From assembly GCA_902623395.1 (NCBI GenBank), contig CACNTN010000002.1, positions 99,850 through 163,849 on the forward strand: a DNA stretch of 64,000 bases, in the 5' to 3' direction. The notes below the pieces were generated by a model, which had not been told where the DNA came from, did not search any database, and was given only the letters and a program-made list of their open reading frames with translations. Shown piece after piece: positions 52,758-63,141 of the stretch. The number at the start of each line of letters is the position of its first letter. Within the stretch, counting starts at the first letter, position 1. This stretch comes from an uncultured Pelagibacteraceae bacterium (GTDB lineage: Bacteria > Pseudomonadota > Alphaproteobacteria > Pelagibacterales > Pelagibacteraceae). A program made the position numbers and the translations under genes.

Positions 52758-53572
52758 TTTTTAGTTTTAAGATTTATCCTAACATCTGACAGATCTACTA
52801 ATTTTTCCTCGTAGTTGCTTCTGACAAAACCTTTAGAGGTAATATTTTTTACAATTTTAAGAAATTTATCATCCCCATCATTATTTTCTATATTTTTTGT
52901 GTTAATAATTGATGGCGTATGAGCTAAATCCTCTTTACCTAAATAAGAAATCGCTAGTTCTCTAAATACATAATCAAGTATTGATGAGGCACTTAAAATT
53001 CTATCATTGCCAATTACATTACCAGACGGTTCAAATTTAGTGTCAATAAATGCATCAACGTATTCATCTAATGGGACTCCATATTGTAAACCCAGAGAAA
53101 TCGCTATCGCAAAATTATTCATCATTGCTTTTACAAGTTCACCTTCTTTATTTGTATCAATGAATATTTCTCCAATTTTACCATCGTCATATTCTCCAGT
53201 ATGTAGATAAACTTTATGATCACCAATCTGTGCTTTTTGAATATATCCTTTTCGTCTATCAGGCATTTTAAATCTCGCGTTACTCTTAATTTTAAGGTTT
53301 ACTGATTGGTTATTATTAATTTCATTTGTTTTTTTAATCTTATCAGCAATATTATTGGGCAGTTGTGTCTTTAATTTAGAATTTTCAGATTTTTCCTCTT
53401 TTTTACCACCAACTTTTTTTGTTTTTCTATTATTTAGCTTAACATCAATAACCTCTACTTCGCCATCAGTTCTTTGATCAATTTTTGATAACTCAGCTTC
53501 ATCCAAGTTATTTAACTTATGGACTGTTTTAAAAGTACAAGTATAATAAGTTTCGACAACGTATTTTTTCAT
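52754..53572 (-). CDS. Stand-alone NrdJ C-terminal (TSCPD-type) domain protein
   Basis: [69 protein letters not shown]...[16 protein letters not shown] resembles the C-terminus of class II RNR; 272 aa with no catalytic barrel. Confidence 0.8.
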   Translation of the reverse strand: MKKYVVETYYTCTFKTVHKLNNLDEAELSKIDQRTDGEVEVIDVKLNNRKTKKVGGKKEEKSENSKLKTQLPNNIADKIKKTNEINNNQSVNLKIKSNARFKMPDRRKGYIQKAQIGDHKVYLHTGEYDDGKIGEIFIDTNKEGELVKAMMNNFAIAISLGLQYGVPLDEYVDAFIDTKFEPSGNVIGNDRILSASSILDYVFRELAISYLGKEDLAHTPSIINTKNIENNDGDDKFLKIVKNITSKGFVRSNYEEKLVDLSDVRINLKTKN

Positions 53573-53672
53573 AAAATTTATGGAATCTCTTTATTTAGAT
53601 ATATATTAATTGTATAAGGTGTCTATTACATAATAATACAATTGAGAATTGTGTGGATTTAAAATTTCTAAT

Positions 53673-54026
53673 ATGAGCTTAAAAATAATTTTTACTTGGT
53701 GGCACAAACAGACTTTTGGGACTTTTTTAAAAACCCTTTTTTTCGGAAAATATGTTGGTTCTGACTCAAATGGTAATAGGTATTATCAAAGTAAAAAAAA
53801 AGAACGTTGGGTTGTTTATTCCAATAAGATTGAAGCAACAAAAATTACTTCTGAGTGGTATTTATGGATGCATCACACAATTGATAAAATTCCAGAAATA
53901 AATGATAAAAAAAAATATTCTTGGGAAAAACCACATTTAGAAAATCAAACAGGTACTAAAAATAGTTTTAAACCAGTAAAAATTAAAAAAAATAGTATTA
54001 AAAAAAAATATGAAACTTGGAAATAA
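53673..54026 (+). CDS. NDUFA12/B17.2 family NADH:ubiquinone oxidoreductase accessory subunit
   Basis: FFGKYVGSDSNGNRYYQSKKKERWVVYSNKIEATKITSEWYLWMHHTIDKIP. Confidence 0.9.
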   Translation: MSLKIIFTWWHKQTFGTFLKTLFFGKYVGSDSNGNRYYQSKKKERWVVYSNKIEATKITSEWYLWMHHTIDKIPEINDKKKYSWEKPHLENQTGTKNSFKPVKIKKNSIKKKYETWK

Positions 54027-54513
54027 ATTTTTATTACCATTACTCATTATCCTTAACTCAATAACAATTTCCTTGGCAGATGAAAAGATTACATCGACTC
54101 CTTTGATAAATGTTCAAGATATTAAACCAAGCTTTGAAGACTCTGATGAGGATAGTGAAAATGTTACTTCTGTCCAAAATCTTAAAGAAAAAAAAAATAA
54201 AAATAATTTAAGACCATCCCAAGCAATCTTAATTGGTCTTGATAAAATAACTGCAAAATCTTCAGAGCTTGTTGTAAATTTAAATGAAACTAAACAGTTT
54301 GGACCTCTAGAAATTAAAATTTTAAAATGTGGAAAAGTGAAGGTAAATAATAAAATTGATAGTGTGGCATACATGCAAGTTAAAGATTTAACTAAAAATG
54401 AAAATGAGAAAGTATTTATTTTCAATGGTTGGACATTCGCTTCTAATCCTAGTCTAACTCCTTTCGATCATGCTATCTATGATTTGCAGTTATTAAATTG
54501 TAGTAATGCTTAA
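54010..54513 (+). CDS. DUF2155 domain protein
   Basis: Signal peptide; KSSELVVNLNETKQFGPLEIKILKCGKV...VFIFNGWTFASNPSLTPFDHAIYDLQLLNC. Confidence 0.8.
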   Translation: MKLGNKFLLPLLIILNSITISLADEKITSTPLINVQDIKPSFEDSDEDSENVTSVQNLKEKKNKNNLRPSQAILIGLDKITAKSSELVVNLNETKQFGPLEIKILKCGKVKVNNKIDSVAYMQVKDLTKNENEKVFIFNGWTFASNPSLTPFDHAIYDLQLLNCSNA

Positions 54514-55847
54514 TAAAATTTTTCTTTCCCGAGCCAATTAGTATCAAAATCAGAATTAACGAATTTTTTATGATTTAAAATTTTTTTATGTAAGTCTATT
54601 GTTGTTGTAATTCCCTCTAAAACAAACTCGTCAAGAGATCTTAATGTTCTTTGAATTGCCTCAGTTCTATTTCTACCTTTACAAATAACTTTTGCAATCA
54701 AACTGTCATAATATGGAGTAACCTTGCATCCTTGAAAAACTGCTCCATCAACCCTTGTCCTGAAACCAGAGGGTTGATGGCAAACACTAATTATTCCAGG
54801 ACTTGGTTGAAAATCTAAGGCTGGATTTTCTGCATTAATTCTGCACTCAATTGTATGACCTCTAGGATTGATGTCACTCTGTTTTAGAGCAGTATTTCCT
54901 GTGAAAGCTATCCAAAGCTGCTCCTTTACTATATCAATACCCGTTTGTACTTCTGTGACAGGATGTTCAACTTGTACTCTTGTATTCATTTCTAAAAAAT
55001 AAAATTTACCGTTTTCATAAATAAATTCTACTGTACCGGCTCCTTCATAATTAATTTGTTCAACCATTTTAACAGTCTTTTCAAATAGATCTCTTCTTAA
55101 TTCATCAGTTAGAACTGGACTTGGTGTTTCTTCTATTAATTTTTGATGCCTACGTTGTACAGAACAATCTCTCTCAGCTAAATGCACAGTTTTATTTTTA
55201 CCAGACATAACTTGAACTTCTATATGTCTAGGATTTTTGAAATATTTCTCTATGTATAACTCATCATTATTAAAAAACTTTTTTGCTTCAGATTTAGCTG
55301 TGAGAAATAAATTTTCTAGCTTACTTTCTTCCTCAACAATTTTCATTCCTTTTCCTCCACCTCCGCCAGCTGCTTTTATCAAAACTGGATAACCAATTTC
55401 TTTACAAATCGATTTAGCCTCTGCTAACGATTTAACTCCACCCTCCGAACCTTCAATTACAGGTAAGCCAAATTTTTTTGCAATCCTTTTTGCTTCAATT
55501 TTATCTCCCATTTTAGAAATTATTTCTGCACTAGGACCAATAAATTTAATTCCATGTTTATTTACTATTTCAGAAAATTTTGCATTTTCTGATAGAAAAC
55601 CATAGCCCGGATGGATTGCTTCTGAGCCAGTTAAATCTACAGCTGACATTATGGAAGAAATATTTAAGTAACTATTTTGTGGTTGATGTGAACCTATGCA
55701 AACACTTTCATCGGCTAATCTAACATGCATTGAGTCTGCATCAACGTCCGAATGAACAGCAACAGTTTTTATCCCCCATTCTTTACAAGCTCTAATAACT
55801 CTAACAGCTATCTCTCCTCTATTAGCTATTAAAACTTTTTTAAACAT
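54510..55847 (-). CDS. accC: Acetyl-CoA carboxylase biotin carboxylase subunit
   Basis: MFKKVLIANRGEIAVRVIRACKE, KAAGGGGGKGMKIV, EMNTRVQVEHPVTE. Confidence 0.98.
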   Translation of the reverse strand: MFKKVLIANRGEIAVRVIRACKEWGIKTVAVHSDVDADSMHVRLADESVCIGSHQPQNSYLNISSIMSAVDLTGSEAIHPGYGFLSENAKFSEIVNKHGIKFIGPSAEIISKMGDKIEAKRIAKKFGLPVIEGSEGGVKSLAEAKSICKEIGYPVLIKAAGGGGGKGMKIVEEESKLENLFLTAKSEAKKFFNNDELYIEKYFKNPRHIEVQVMSGKNKTVHLAERDCSVQRRHQKLIEETPSPVLTDELRRDLFEKTVKMVEQINYEGAGTVEFIYENGKFYFLEMNTRVQVEHPVTEVQTGIDIVKEQLWIAFTGNTALKQSDINPRGHTIECRINAENPALDFQPSPGIISVCHQPSGFRTRVDGAVFQGCKVTPYYDSLIAKVICKGRNRTEAIQRTLRSLDEFVLEGITTTIDLHKKILNHKKFVNSDFDTNWLGKEKFY

Positions 55848-55853
55848 TATTAT

Positions 55854-56279
55854 TTATTTAAGAATAACTAAAGTTTGTCCGAACTCAACAGGTTGGCCAT
55901 CTTCGACTAAAATTTTTTTTACAATACCATCAGAAGTTGATGGCACATGATTCATTGTTTTCATGGCTTCAACAATCATTACAGTTTGACCTTTTTTTAT
56001 TTTATTACCAACTTCAACAAATTTTTTCGCCCCTGGTTCTGGAGCTAAATATGCTGTTCCAATAATTGGAGATTTTACCCTTATACCGTCACTTTCATCA
56101 GAAGATTTTAAAACAGATTTGTTTGGAGTTACTACAGCACTTGTTTTTACTTGCTCAACTCCTTTAAGGCTTTTTGAAACTTTTATTTTTGTTTGACCTT
56201 CTTGATATTCTAATTCTGTTAACTCAAATTCTTTCAGATTGTCGACTAACTCTTTAATTAATTTTTTATCAATTTTCAT
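55854..56279 (-). CDS. accB: Biotin carboxyl carrier protein
   Basis: VEAMKTMNHVPS biotinylation motif; next to accC. Confidence 0.97.
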   Translation of the reverse strand: MKIDKKLIKELVDNLKEFELTELEYQEGQTKIKVSKSLKGVEQVKTSAVVTPNKSVLKSSDESDGIRVKSPIIGTAYLAPEPGAKKFVEVGNKIKKGQTVMIVEAMKTMNHVPSTSDGIVKKILVEDGQPVEFGQTLVILK

Positions 56280-56713
56280 TTGTTTATAAAATTTTTCATA
56301 GCTTTTAGGGACATTATGTATCCTTCAGCACCAAAACCACATATAATTCCACTTGCAACTTTACTAATAAGAGATTTATGTCTAAATTCTTCTCTATTAT
56401 AAATATTGCTAATATGCAATTCTATAATTGGAATTTTCAGTATTTTTAAGGCATCGTGAATAGCCACAGAGGTATGAGTGTATCCACCAGCATTAATGAT
56501 CATACCATCTTGACTATTTCTAGCAGTTTGAATTTGTTCTACTAGCTCGCCTTCAATATTCGATTGAAACATAGAAAGCTTTATATCATTTTTATTTGCG
56601 TATTCATTACACTTTTTTTCAACATCTTCTAAAGTAAAACTTCCATATTGATTTTTTTCTCTTTCACCTAAAAGGTTGAGGTTTGGGCCATTAAGAATTA
56701 TAATTTTATTCAT
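56276..56713 (-). CDS. aroQ: Type II 3-dehydroquinate dehydratase
   Basis: ILNGPNLNLLGEREKNQYGS, FQSNIEGELVEQI, INAGGYTHTSVAIHDAL. Confidence 0.97.
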   Translation of the reverse strand: MNKIIILNGPNLNLLGEREKNQYGSFTLEDVEKKCNEYANKNDIKLSMFQSNIEGELVEQIQTARNSQDGMIINAGGYTHTSVAIHDALKILKIPIIELHISNIYNREEFRHKSLISKVASGIICGFGAEGYIMSLKAMKNFINK

Positions 56714-56741
56714 AGATTTCTTAATATTGAATAACTTAATT

Positions 56742-56945
56742 ATGGCGAAAATACAATTAAATGGAAAAAAAGTAGTAGTTAAATCAAACTATTCATTATT
56801 TGACCTTTTAAAAAAATACAAATTAACTAACAAAAAAGTTGCTATTGAACATAATGGAATAATTGTTTCAAAAGTAAACTACAAGAAAAAAAATTTAAAA
56901 AATAACGATAAAATAGAAATTGTGCATTTTATAGGTGGAGGATAG
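56742..56945 (+). CDS. thiS: Thiamine biosynthesis sulfur carrier ThiS
   Basis: Ubiquitin-like fold sequence ending ...IVHFIGGG; start set to [10 protein letters not shown] (56742). Confidence 0.92.
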   Translation: MAKIQLNGKKVVVKSNYSLFDLLKKYKLTNKKVAIEHNGIIVSKVNYKKKNLKNNDKIEIVHFIGGG

Positions 56946-57720
56946 ATTGAAAAAAGATGTTTTTAAGGTCGCTAACAAAATTTTAAAGTCAAGACTTATA
57001 GTGGGTACTGGAAAATACAAAAATTTTAAAGAAACTGCAAAAGCAGTTCATGCTTCAGGAGCAGATATGGTTACGGTAGCTGTAAGACGAGTTAATATTT
57101 TAGATAAAAAAAAACCTCTATTAACAGACTATATAAATCCAAAAAAAATAATTTTTTTACCAAATACTGCTGGCTGCTTTACTTCTGAAGAAGCTTTAAG
57201 AACTTTAAGGTTAGCAAGAGAGATGGGAGGCTGGAAACTTGTTAAATTGGAAGTTTTAGGAGACAAACAAACTCTTTATCCCAATATGATAGAAACTATT
57301 AGGTCTACTCAAATATTAGTAAAAGAGGGATTTAAAGTAATGGTATATTGTACAGACGATCCCCTGTTAGCAAAAAAACTTGAGGATTGTGGTGCGTCTG
57401 CAATCATGCCCTTAGCTTCCCCAATTGGTTCTGGATTAGGGTTGCAAAATAAAATAAATATTTCTTTGATACTAAAACAATCTAAAGTTCCAGTAATAGT
57501 TGATGCAGGTATAGGTACTGCCTCAGACGCTACGATAGCGATGGAATTAGGTTGTGACGGCGTTTTAATTAATAGTGCAATAGCTAAAGCTAAAAATCCT
57601 ATTTTAATGGCAAAATCTTTTAAAGAAGCAGTAATTTCGGGAAGAAATTCATTTCTTGCAGGAAGAATGGATAAAAATTTTTATGGAATTAAAAGCTCGC
57701 CATCAAAAGGTTTAATTTAA
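56935..57720 (+). CDS. thiG: Thiazole synthase
   Basis: [58 protein letters not shown] at 56935 or TTG at 56947 possible starts. Confidence 0.95.
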   Translation: MEDRLKKDVFKVANKILKSRLIVGTGKYKNFKETAKAVHASGADMVTVAVRRVNILDKKKPLLTDYINPKKIIFLPNTAGCFTSEEALRTLRLAREMGGWKLVKLEVLGDKQTLYPNMIETIRSTQILVKEGFKVMVYCTDDPLLAKKLEDCGASAIMPLASPIGSGLGLQNKINISLILKQSKVPVIVDAGIGTASDATIAMELGCDGVLINSAIAKAKNPILMAKSFKEAVISGRNSFLAGRMDKNFYGIKSSPSKGLI

Positions 57721-59543
57721 TTTTTTTTCTTTCTTCTAACCCAGAGAGTTCTTACTTTCTTTCTTGCCTTAGTTTTCTTTATTTTTTCCTTACTTTTGGT
57801 TGTAATTTTTTCTTTTGGTTTTTTGATTTTTGATGAGTTATTTTTTGTTTTATTAACTTGAATCACGGAATTTATATTTTCAACTGAATTAATTAATTTT
57901 TTAGATTTATTTAATAAGTCAATTTTATATTCAGGAATGATAAAATTGTCGTTAGACATTATTTTTACTTCAAAAGAGTATTTTTTTTGAAAATATTTTA
58001 ATTCATCTAATAAGTTTTTCTCTATAAAAATTTTAACTTTTTCAGGAACATATGTATTTATAATTTTGACTTTATCCGTAAAGGCCAAGTGTTGTATTTT
58101 TTTTAAGATTTTTTGTGAAAATGAAGAGAGGGATAATTGAGTTTCCCATTTAATCGATCCTTCACGTAATCTTTGTCTTGTCATTTCTAAAAGGCCAAAA
58201 TTACTTATTCTACCGATTTGTATTCTAGCTCTATCTTTTCGTATGCTCTCTCTCATTTTTTTTTCAACTATTCTTCTATTATAAAAATTCATCATATCTA
58301 TAAAATCTATAACAATTAGGCCCGATAAATCTCTAAGTTTAATTTGATGAGCTATCTCTTCCGCAGCCTCTAAATTTGTGTTCAAAGCTGTCTTTTCAAT
58401 ATTTATTTGTTTCGTAGATTGACCTGAGTTAATATCTATAGAAACTAAAGCTTCAGTGGGATTAATAACTAAGTAACCACCTGATTTTAATTTCACAGTT
58501 GGCTCGTAAATATTATTCAGCTCTTTTTCAATATTCGCATCATGAAATAAAGGAATCTTGCCTCTATATTTTTTTATATTTTTAACATTTTTAGGCATAA
58601 GCTCTTTCATAAATTTTTTTGCTTTCTGATATGCCTCATTACCTTCGACATAAACATTTTTTGTTTCATTGTCGTAAGTATCTCTTAATGTTCTCTTAAT
58701 AATATCACCTTCTTCATAAACTAAAGATGGAGCATTTGAGTCTAAAGCCTTTTCTTTAATCTCTTCCCAAGTTTTCAAAGTATTTTGAAAATCTTTTTCA
58801 ATTTCATTCTTGGTTTTATTGGCTCCAGCTGTTCTTACGATTACTCCCATACTTTTTGGTATATCTATTTCATTCAATATATTTCTAATTTTTTGTCGAT
58901 CAGATGAATTAAATATTTTTCTAGATATCCCTCCACCTTTAGGAGTATTTGGCATTAAAACCATGAACTTACCCGCTAAAGAAATAAATGTAGTAAGAGC
59001 GGCTCCTTTTTGACCTCTCTCCTCTTTAATTACTTGAATTAAAATTACTTGCCCTGGTTTAATAACTTCTTGTATTTTGTATCTTTTAATACCAAAAGAA
59101 GATTTTACTTTTTCGCGGTACTCCTTTTTTTTATTATCTTTATCAATTTGATTTTCACTTTCTTCATTTTTTTCATCTTTATTATTGTCTGTTTGACTCT
59201 CTGATTGAGAATTTTCATGATTAGCCTCAATCGTTTTATCTTTTAGCTCTTCTCTTATTTTTTCCTCAGCAATTCTAATTTTTTCTTTATCCTCAGAAGG
59301 TAGTTGATAATAATCAGATTGAATGTCGTTAAAGGCTAAAAAACCATGTCGATCTCTACCAAAATTTACAAAAGCAGCTTGAAGAGATGGTTCAACCCTA
59401 CTAATAGTAGCAAGATATATATTATTCTTAAAATTTAAATTATTTTTGTCTTCAAATTCATATTCTTCAATTGAATTATCTGATTTAAGAATAATACGAG
59501 TTTCATTTGGATGCGAGGCATCAATATATAAGTTTTTTTCCAT
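57717..59543 (-). CDS. rne: Ribonuclease E/G
   Basis: S1 region [73 protein letters not shown]. Confidence 0.94.
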   Translation of the reverse strand: MEKNLYIDASHPNETRIILKSDNSIEEYEFEDKNNLNFKNNIYLATISRVEPSLQAAFVNFGRDRHGFLAFNDIQSDYYQLPSEDKEKIRIAEEKIREELKDKTIEANHENSQSESQTDNNKDEKNEESENQIDKDNKKKEYREKVKSSFGIKRYKIQEVIKPGQVILIQVIKEERGQKGAALTTFISLAGKFMVLMPNTPKGGGISRKIFNSSDRQKIRNILNEIDIPKSMGVIVRTAGANKTKNEIEKDFQNTLKTWEEIKEKALDSNAPSLVYEEGDIIKRTLRDTYDNETKNVYVEGNEAYQKAKKFMKELMPKNVKNIKKYRGKIPLFHDANIEKELNNIYEPTVKLKSGGYLVINPTEALVSIDINSGQSTKQINIEKTALNTNLEAAEEIAHQIKLRDLSGLIVIDFIDMMNFYNRRIVEKKMRESIRKDRARIQIGRISNFGLLEMTRQRLREGSIKWETQLSLSSFSQKILKKIQHLAFTDKVKIINTYVPEKVKIFIEKNLLDELKYFQKKYSFEVKIMSNDNFIIPEYKIDLLNKSKKLINSVENINSVIQVNKTKNNSSKIKKPKEKITTKSKEKIKKTKARKKVRTLWVRRKKKN

Positions 59544-59688
59544 TTTATAAGAATTCCTTTTAGATTAATAAAATTTGATATTTTTAAAATTGTCATTTAG
59601 GTTAATTTATACAATTTTATCCATAAATACAGTATTTAAATAGATGTATGCCTAAAGAAAGTCAGAATTGTTATTATAAATAAAACTA

Positions 59689-62049
59689 ATGTTAAATTAT
59701 CTTAATTTTTCACTTAAATTTGTAATAATATTTTTTGTTATTTTAATATTATTTGTATTTTCAACCCTCTGGTATTTTTCAGTTGGTCTGCCTGATTATA
59801 AAAAGTTGTCAAATTATCAACCCCCTATATCAAGTAGGGTCTATTCTGAAGATAGCAAACTAATAGCAGAATTCGCTTTGGAAAAAAGATTATTTATTCC
59901 CTATGAATCTATACCTGAAAAAGTAGTAAATGCATTTCTTTCTGCTGAAGATAAAAACTTTTTTAGTCATCCTGGTATAGATGCAAAAGGGATATTAAGA
60001 GCTGTCATCAAAAATATAAAAAATATTTCACAAAATAAAAGATTAGAAGGAGCTTCAACAATAACACAACAGGTTGCAAAAAACTTTTTACTTACGAATG
60101 AGGTTTCTATGAAAAGAAAAATTAAAGAGGCAATTTTAGCTTTTAGAATTGAACGGGCCTATACAAAAGAACGAATTTTGGAACTTTATTTAAATCAAAT
60201 TTATTTAGGTCAGGGAACTTATGGAATTGCTGCAGCTAGCCTTGAATACTTTGATAAATCAATAAAAGAACTGAATTATTCAGAAGCTGCATTATTAGCT
60301 GCTCTTCCGAAAGCACCAAGTAAATATAACCCTTATAAATACCCAGAGGTTGCAAAATTTAGAAGAAATTTAGTATTAGATAATTTGAGAGAAAATAATT
60401 TCATTACTGAAAAAGAATTTAAAACGCTTAAAGACTCTAATTTAAAACTTAAAAAAAGAAAAATTGAAATTGTTAATGAAGCAAATTCCTACACAGAAGA
60501 AGTAAGACGTACCGCAAAAAATATTTATGGTTTCGAAAAACTTTACTCCCAAGGTTTAAATATAAGTACGCCACTTAAAATAAAATATCAAATTCAAGCT
60601 TTAAAATCTTTAAGGAAAGGAATTGAAGATTACGATAAAAGACGAGGCTGGAGAGGCCCGATTGTTAATAAAATAAAGAATAAAAAATGGGAAAATGTAA
60701 TTTCAAAATTTAAGCTTGATCCAACATTAAATTGGAATTTAGCAGAGATTATTTCAACAAATGATAATGAAATTAAGTTTAAAATTATAGATAATAAAAC
60801 AGAGAATTTAGAGGGTAAATTATTCTTAAAAAATATAAAATGGACTATACCTAAAAAAAAAAATATTAGAGATATTCATAAAATTGGCGATATAATTTAT
60901 ATTAAGAGAGAAAAAAATTTTTGGCATATAAAACAATACCCAAGAGTTAACGGTGGTATTGTTATCTTAGAGCCTTTCACTGGTGATGTACTTGCTTTAG
61001 TAGGTGGGTTTAATTTTAAATCAAGTGAATTTAACAGAGTTACACAAGCAAAAAGACAGCCAGGTTCAGCATTTAAGCCAATTGTTTACGCAGCAGCTTT
61101 AGAAAACGGTTTCGCACCTAATACAATAATACTAGATGCACCTTTTGTTGAAAGCCAAGGAGTTGGTTTAAAAAATTGGAAACCAGAAAATTACGGAAAA
61201 AAATTCTATGGCCCTTCTACTTTCAGAAAAGGTATTGAATATTCAAGAAATTTAATGACTGTTAGGATTGCTAAAATTTTAGGTCTAGATGAAATTTTAA
61301 GTTTATCAAAAAAGCTTAATATATACGATGAAATACCAGAACTATTGTCTGTTTCACTTGGCGCAGCAGAAACTACTTTATTAAATCTTACATCAGCGTA
61401 TGCACCTTTTGTAAATGGCGGACATAAAATTGAACCAAAATTAATTTCAAGAATACAAGACAGACGGGGAAAAACTATTTTTCAAGAAAAAAATATGAAA
61501 TGTATTGGTTGTGATAATTTCATTAATGAAGATATTAAATTTCCAAAAATTGAAAATAGTAATGAAAAAATTATTAGCGAGGAAACTGCTTACCAAATGA
61601 CTTCAATATTACAAGGAGCCGTAAAAAGAGGCACTGCAAAAAAATTAAGGTCTTTAAAAGTTCCATTAGCAGGAAAAACAGGTACAACTAATGATAATTA
61701 CGATGCTTGGTTTATAGGTTTTTCCTCCGATTTAGTAATTGGTGTTTATATTGGTTACGATAATCCAAAATCTTTAGGAAAATATGAAACTGGTTCGAAA
61801 GCTGCATTACCTATTTTTAAAGATTTTGTTGAAAAAGCATTATACAAAGAAGATTTTAGGGAGTTCGAAATACCTGAAAATGTTTATTTAACATCTTTAA
61901 ATTACGATACAGGAAACAAATCATCTCTCGGTGAAAAAAATTCAATTATTGAAGCTTTAAAGTTAAGAGATATCAACAATATAGATAATAATATATTAAT
62001 TCCAACAAATGGACGTGATAAAACAATTAAATTCAGGCAGTTTTACTAA
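59689..62049 (+). CDS. mrcA: Penicillin-binding protein 1A
   Basis: Glycosyltransferase EDKNFFSHPGID, EGASTITQQVAKN; transpeptidase QPGSAFKPIVYAAAL, GKTGTTNDNYDAWFIGFS. Confidence 0.96.
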   Translation: MLNYLNFSLKFVIIFFVILILFVFSTLWYFSVGLPDYKKLSNYQPPISSRVYSEDSKLIAEFALEKRLFIPYESIPEKVVNAFLSAEDKNFFSHPGIDAKGILRAVIKNIKNISQNKRLEGASTITQQVAKNFLLTNEVSMKRKIKEAILAFRIERAYTKERILELYLNQIYLGQGTYGIAAASLEYFDKSIKELNYSEAALLAALPKAPSKYNPYKYPEVAKFRRNLVLDNLRENNFITEKEFKTLKDSNLKLKKRKIEIVNEANSYTEEVRRTAKNIYGFEKLYSQGLNISTPLKIKYQIQALKSLRKGIEDYDKRRGWRGPIVNKIKNKKWENVISKFKLDPTLNWNLAEIISTNDNEIKFKIIDNKTENLEGKLFLKNIKWTIPKKKNIRDIHKIGDIIYIKREKNFWHIKQYPRVNGGIVILEPFTGDVLALVGGFNFKSSEFNRVTQAKRQPGSAFKPIVYAAALENGFAPNTIILDAPFVESQGVGLKNWKPENYGKKFYGPSTFRKGIEYSRNLMTVRIAKILGLDEILSLSKKLNIYDEIPELLSVSLGAAETTLLNLTSAYAPFVNGGHKIEPKLISRIQDRRGKTIFQEKNMKCIGCDNFINEDIKFPKIENSNEKIISEETAYQMTSILQGAVKRGTAKKLRSLKVPLAGKTGTTNDNYDAWFIGFSSDLVIGVYIGYDNPKSLGKYETGSKAALPIFKDFVEKALYKEDFREFEIPENVYLTSLNYDTGNKSSLGEKNSIIEALKLRDINNIDNNILIPTNGRDKTIKFRQFY

Positions 62050-63141
62050 TGGAAAATTTTGAAAATATATTCATAGCCTCTGAGAAATCCCTTAAAAATA
62101 TTAGGGGGTATCTTTGATAAAGAAGATGTTGAAAATAAAATAAGAGAATTAGAACAAGTTTCTTTAAAAGAAAATTTTTGGAAAGATAAAAATTTAGTTA
62201 AGAAAACTGTTAAACAAAAAAAAATTTTTGAAGATATTTTAAATTCGTACAACAAATCCCTAAAAGATTTAAATAACCTTAAAGACTTATATGATTTAGC
62301 TTTACAAGAGAAGGATGATGACACAATTGGAGATTGTAACAAAAAAATTGAATTAATTTTACAAGAAATTAAAAAAAGTGAGATTAATTGTTTTTTATCT
62401 AATGAAAATGATGATTTTGATATTTATTTAGAAATTCATGCAGGAGCTGGAGGAACAGAAAGTCAAGACTGGGCTGATATGCTTCGTAGAATGTATTTAA
62501 AATGGTTTGATAAAAAAAAATTTAAATACGAAATCATAAGTGAACATAAAGGTGATGAGGCAGGCATAAAGTCTTCGACTATAAAAGCTGATGGAGACTA
62601 TTTATACGGTCTAATGAAATCAGAGTCCGGAGTGCATAGACTTGTAAGGATTTCCCCTTTTGATAGCGGTGCTAGAAGACATACTAGTTTTGCAAGTGTA
62701 TGGGTTTATCCTGCAATAGATGATGACATAAATATAAAAATTGATGAGAAAGATTTAAGGATAGACACTTTTAGGTCTAGTGGCGCAGGGGGCCAACATG
62801 TAAACACTACAGATAGCGCAGTAAGGATTACTCATTTACCCACAAAAATTGTTGTTCAATGTCAAAATGAAAGATCGCAGCATAAAAATAAAGAAACTTG
62901 CTTCAAAATGCTGAAAGCAAGATTATATGAATTTGAAATGCAAAAGAAAGAGGAAGAGAGTCAAAAAGAATTAACATCTAAAACTGATATAGGATGGGGT
63001 CATCAAATTAGATCATATGTCTTACAGCCGTATCAATTAGTAAAAGATTTAAGAAATAAAACAGAGAGTACTAACCCTACAAGTATTTTAAACGGCAATA
63101 TTGATCAATTTATTGAGGAGGGAATTAAAAATAAAAAATGA
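62049..63141 (+). CDS. prfB: Peptide chain release factor 2 with programmed +1 frameshift
   Basis: Frame 0 from ATG 62049: 22 codons to ...ATT AGG GGG TAT CTT TGA (TGA 62115-62117); +1 frame GAT AAA GAA... runs from 62116 to 63141. GGQ region FRSSGAGGQHVNTTDSAVRI. Confidence 0.97.
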
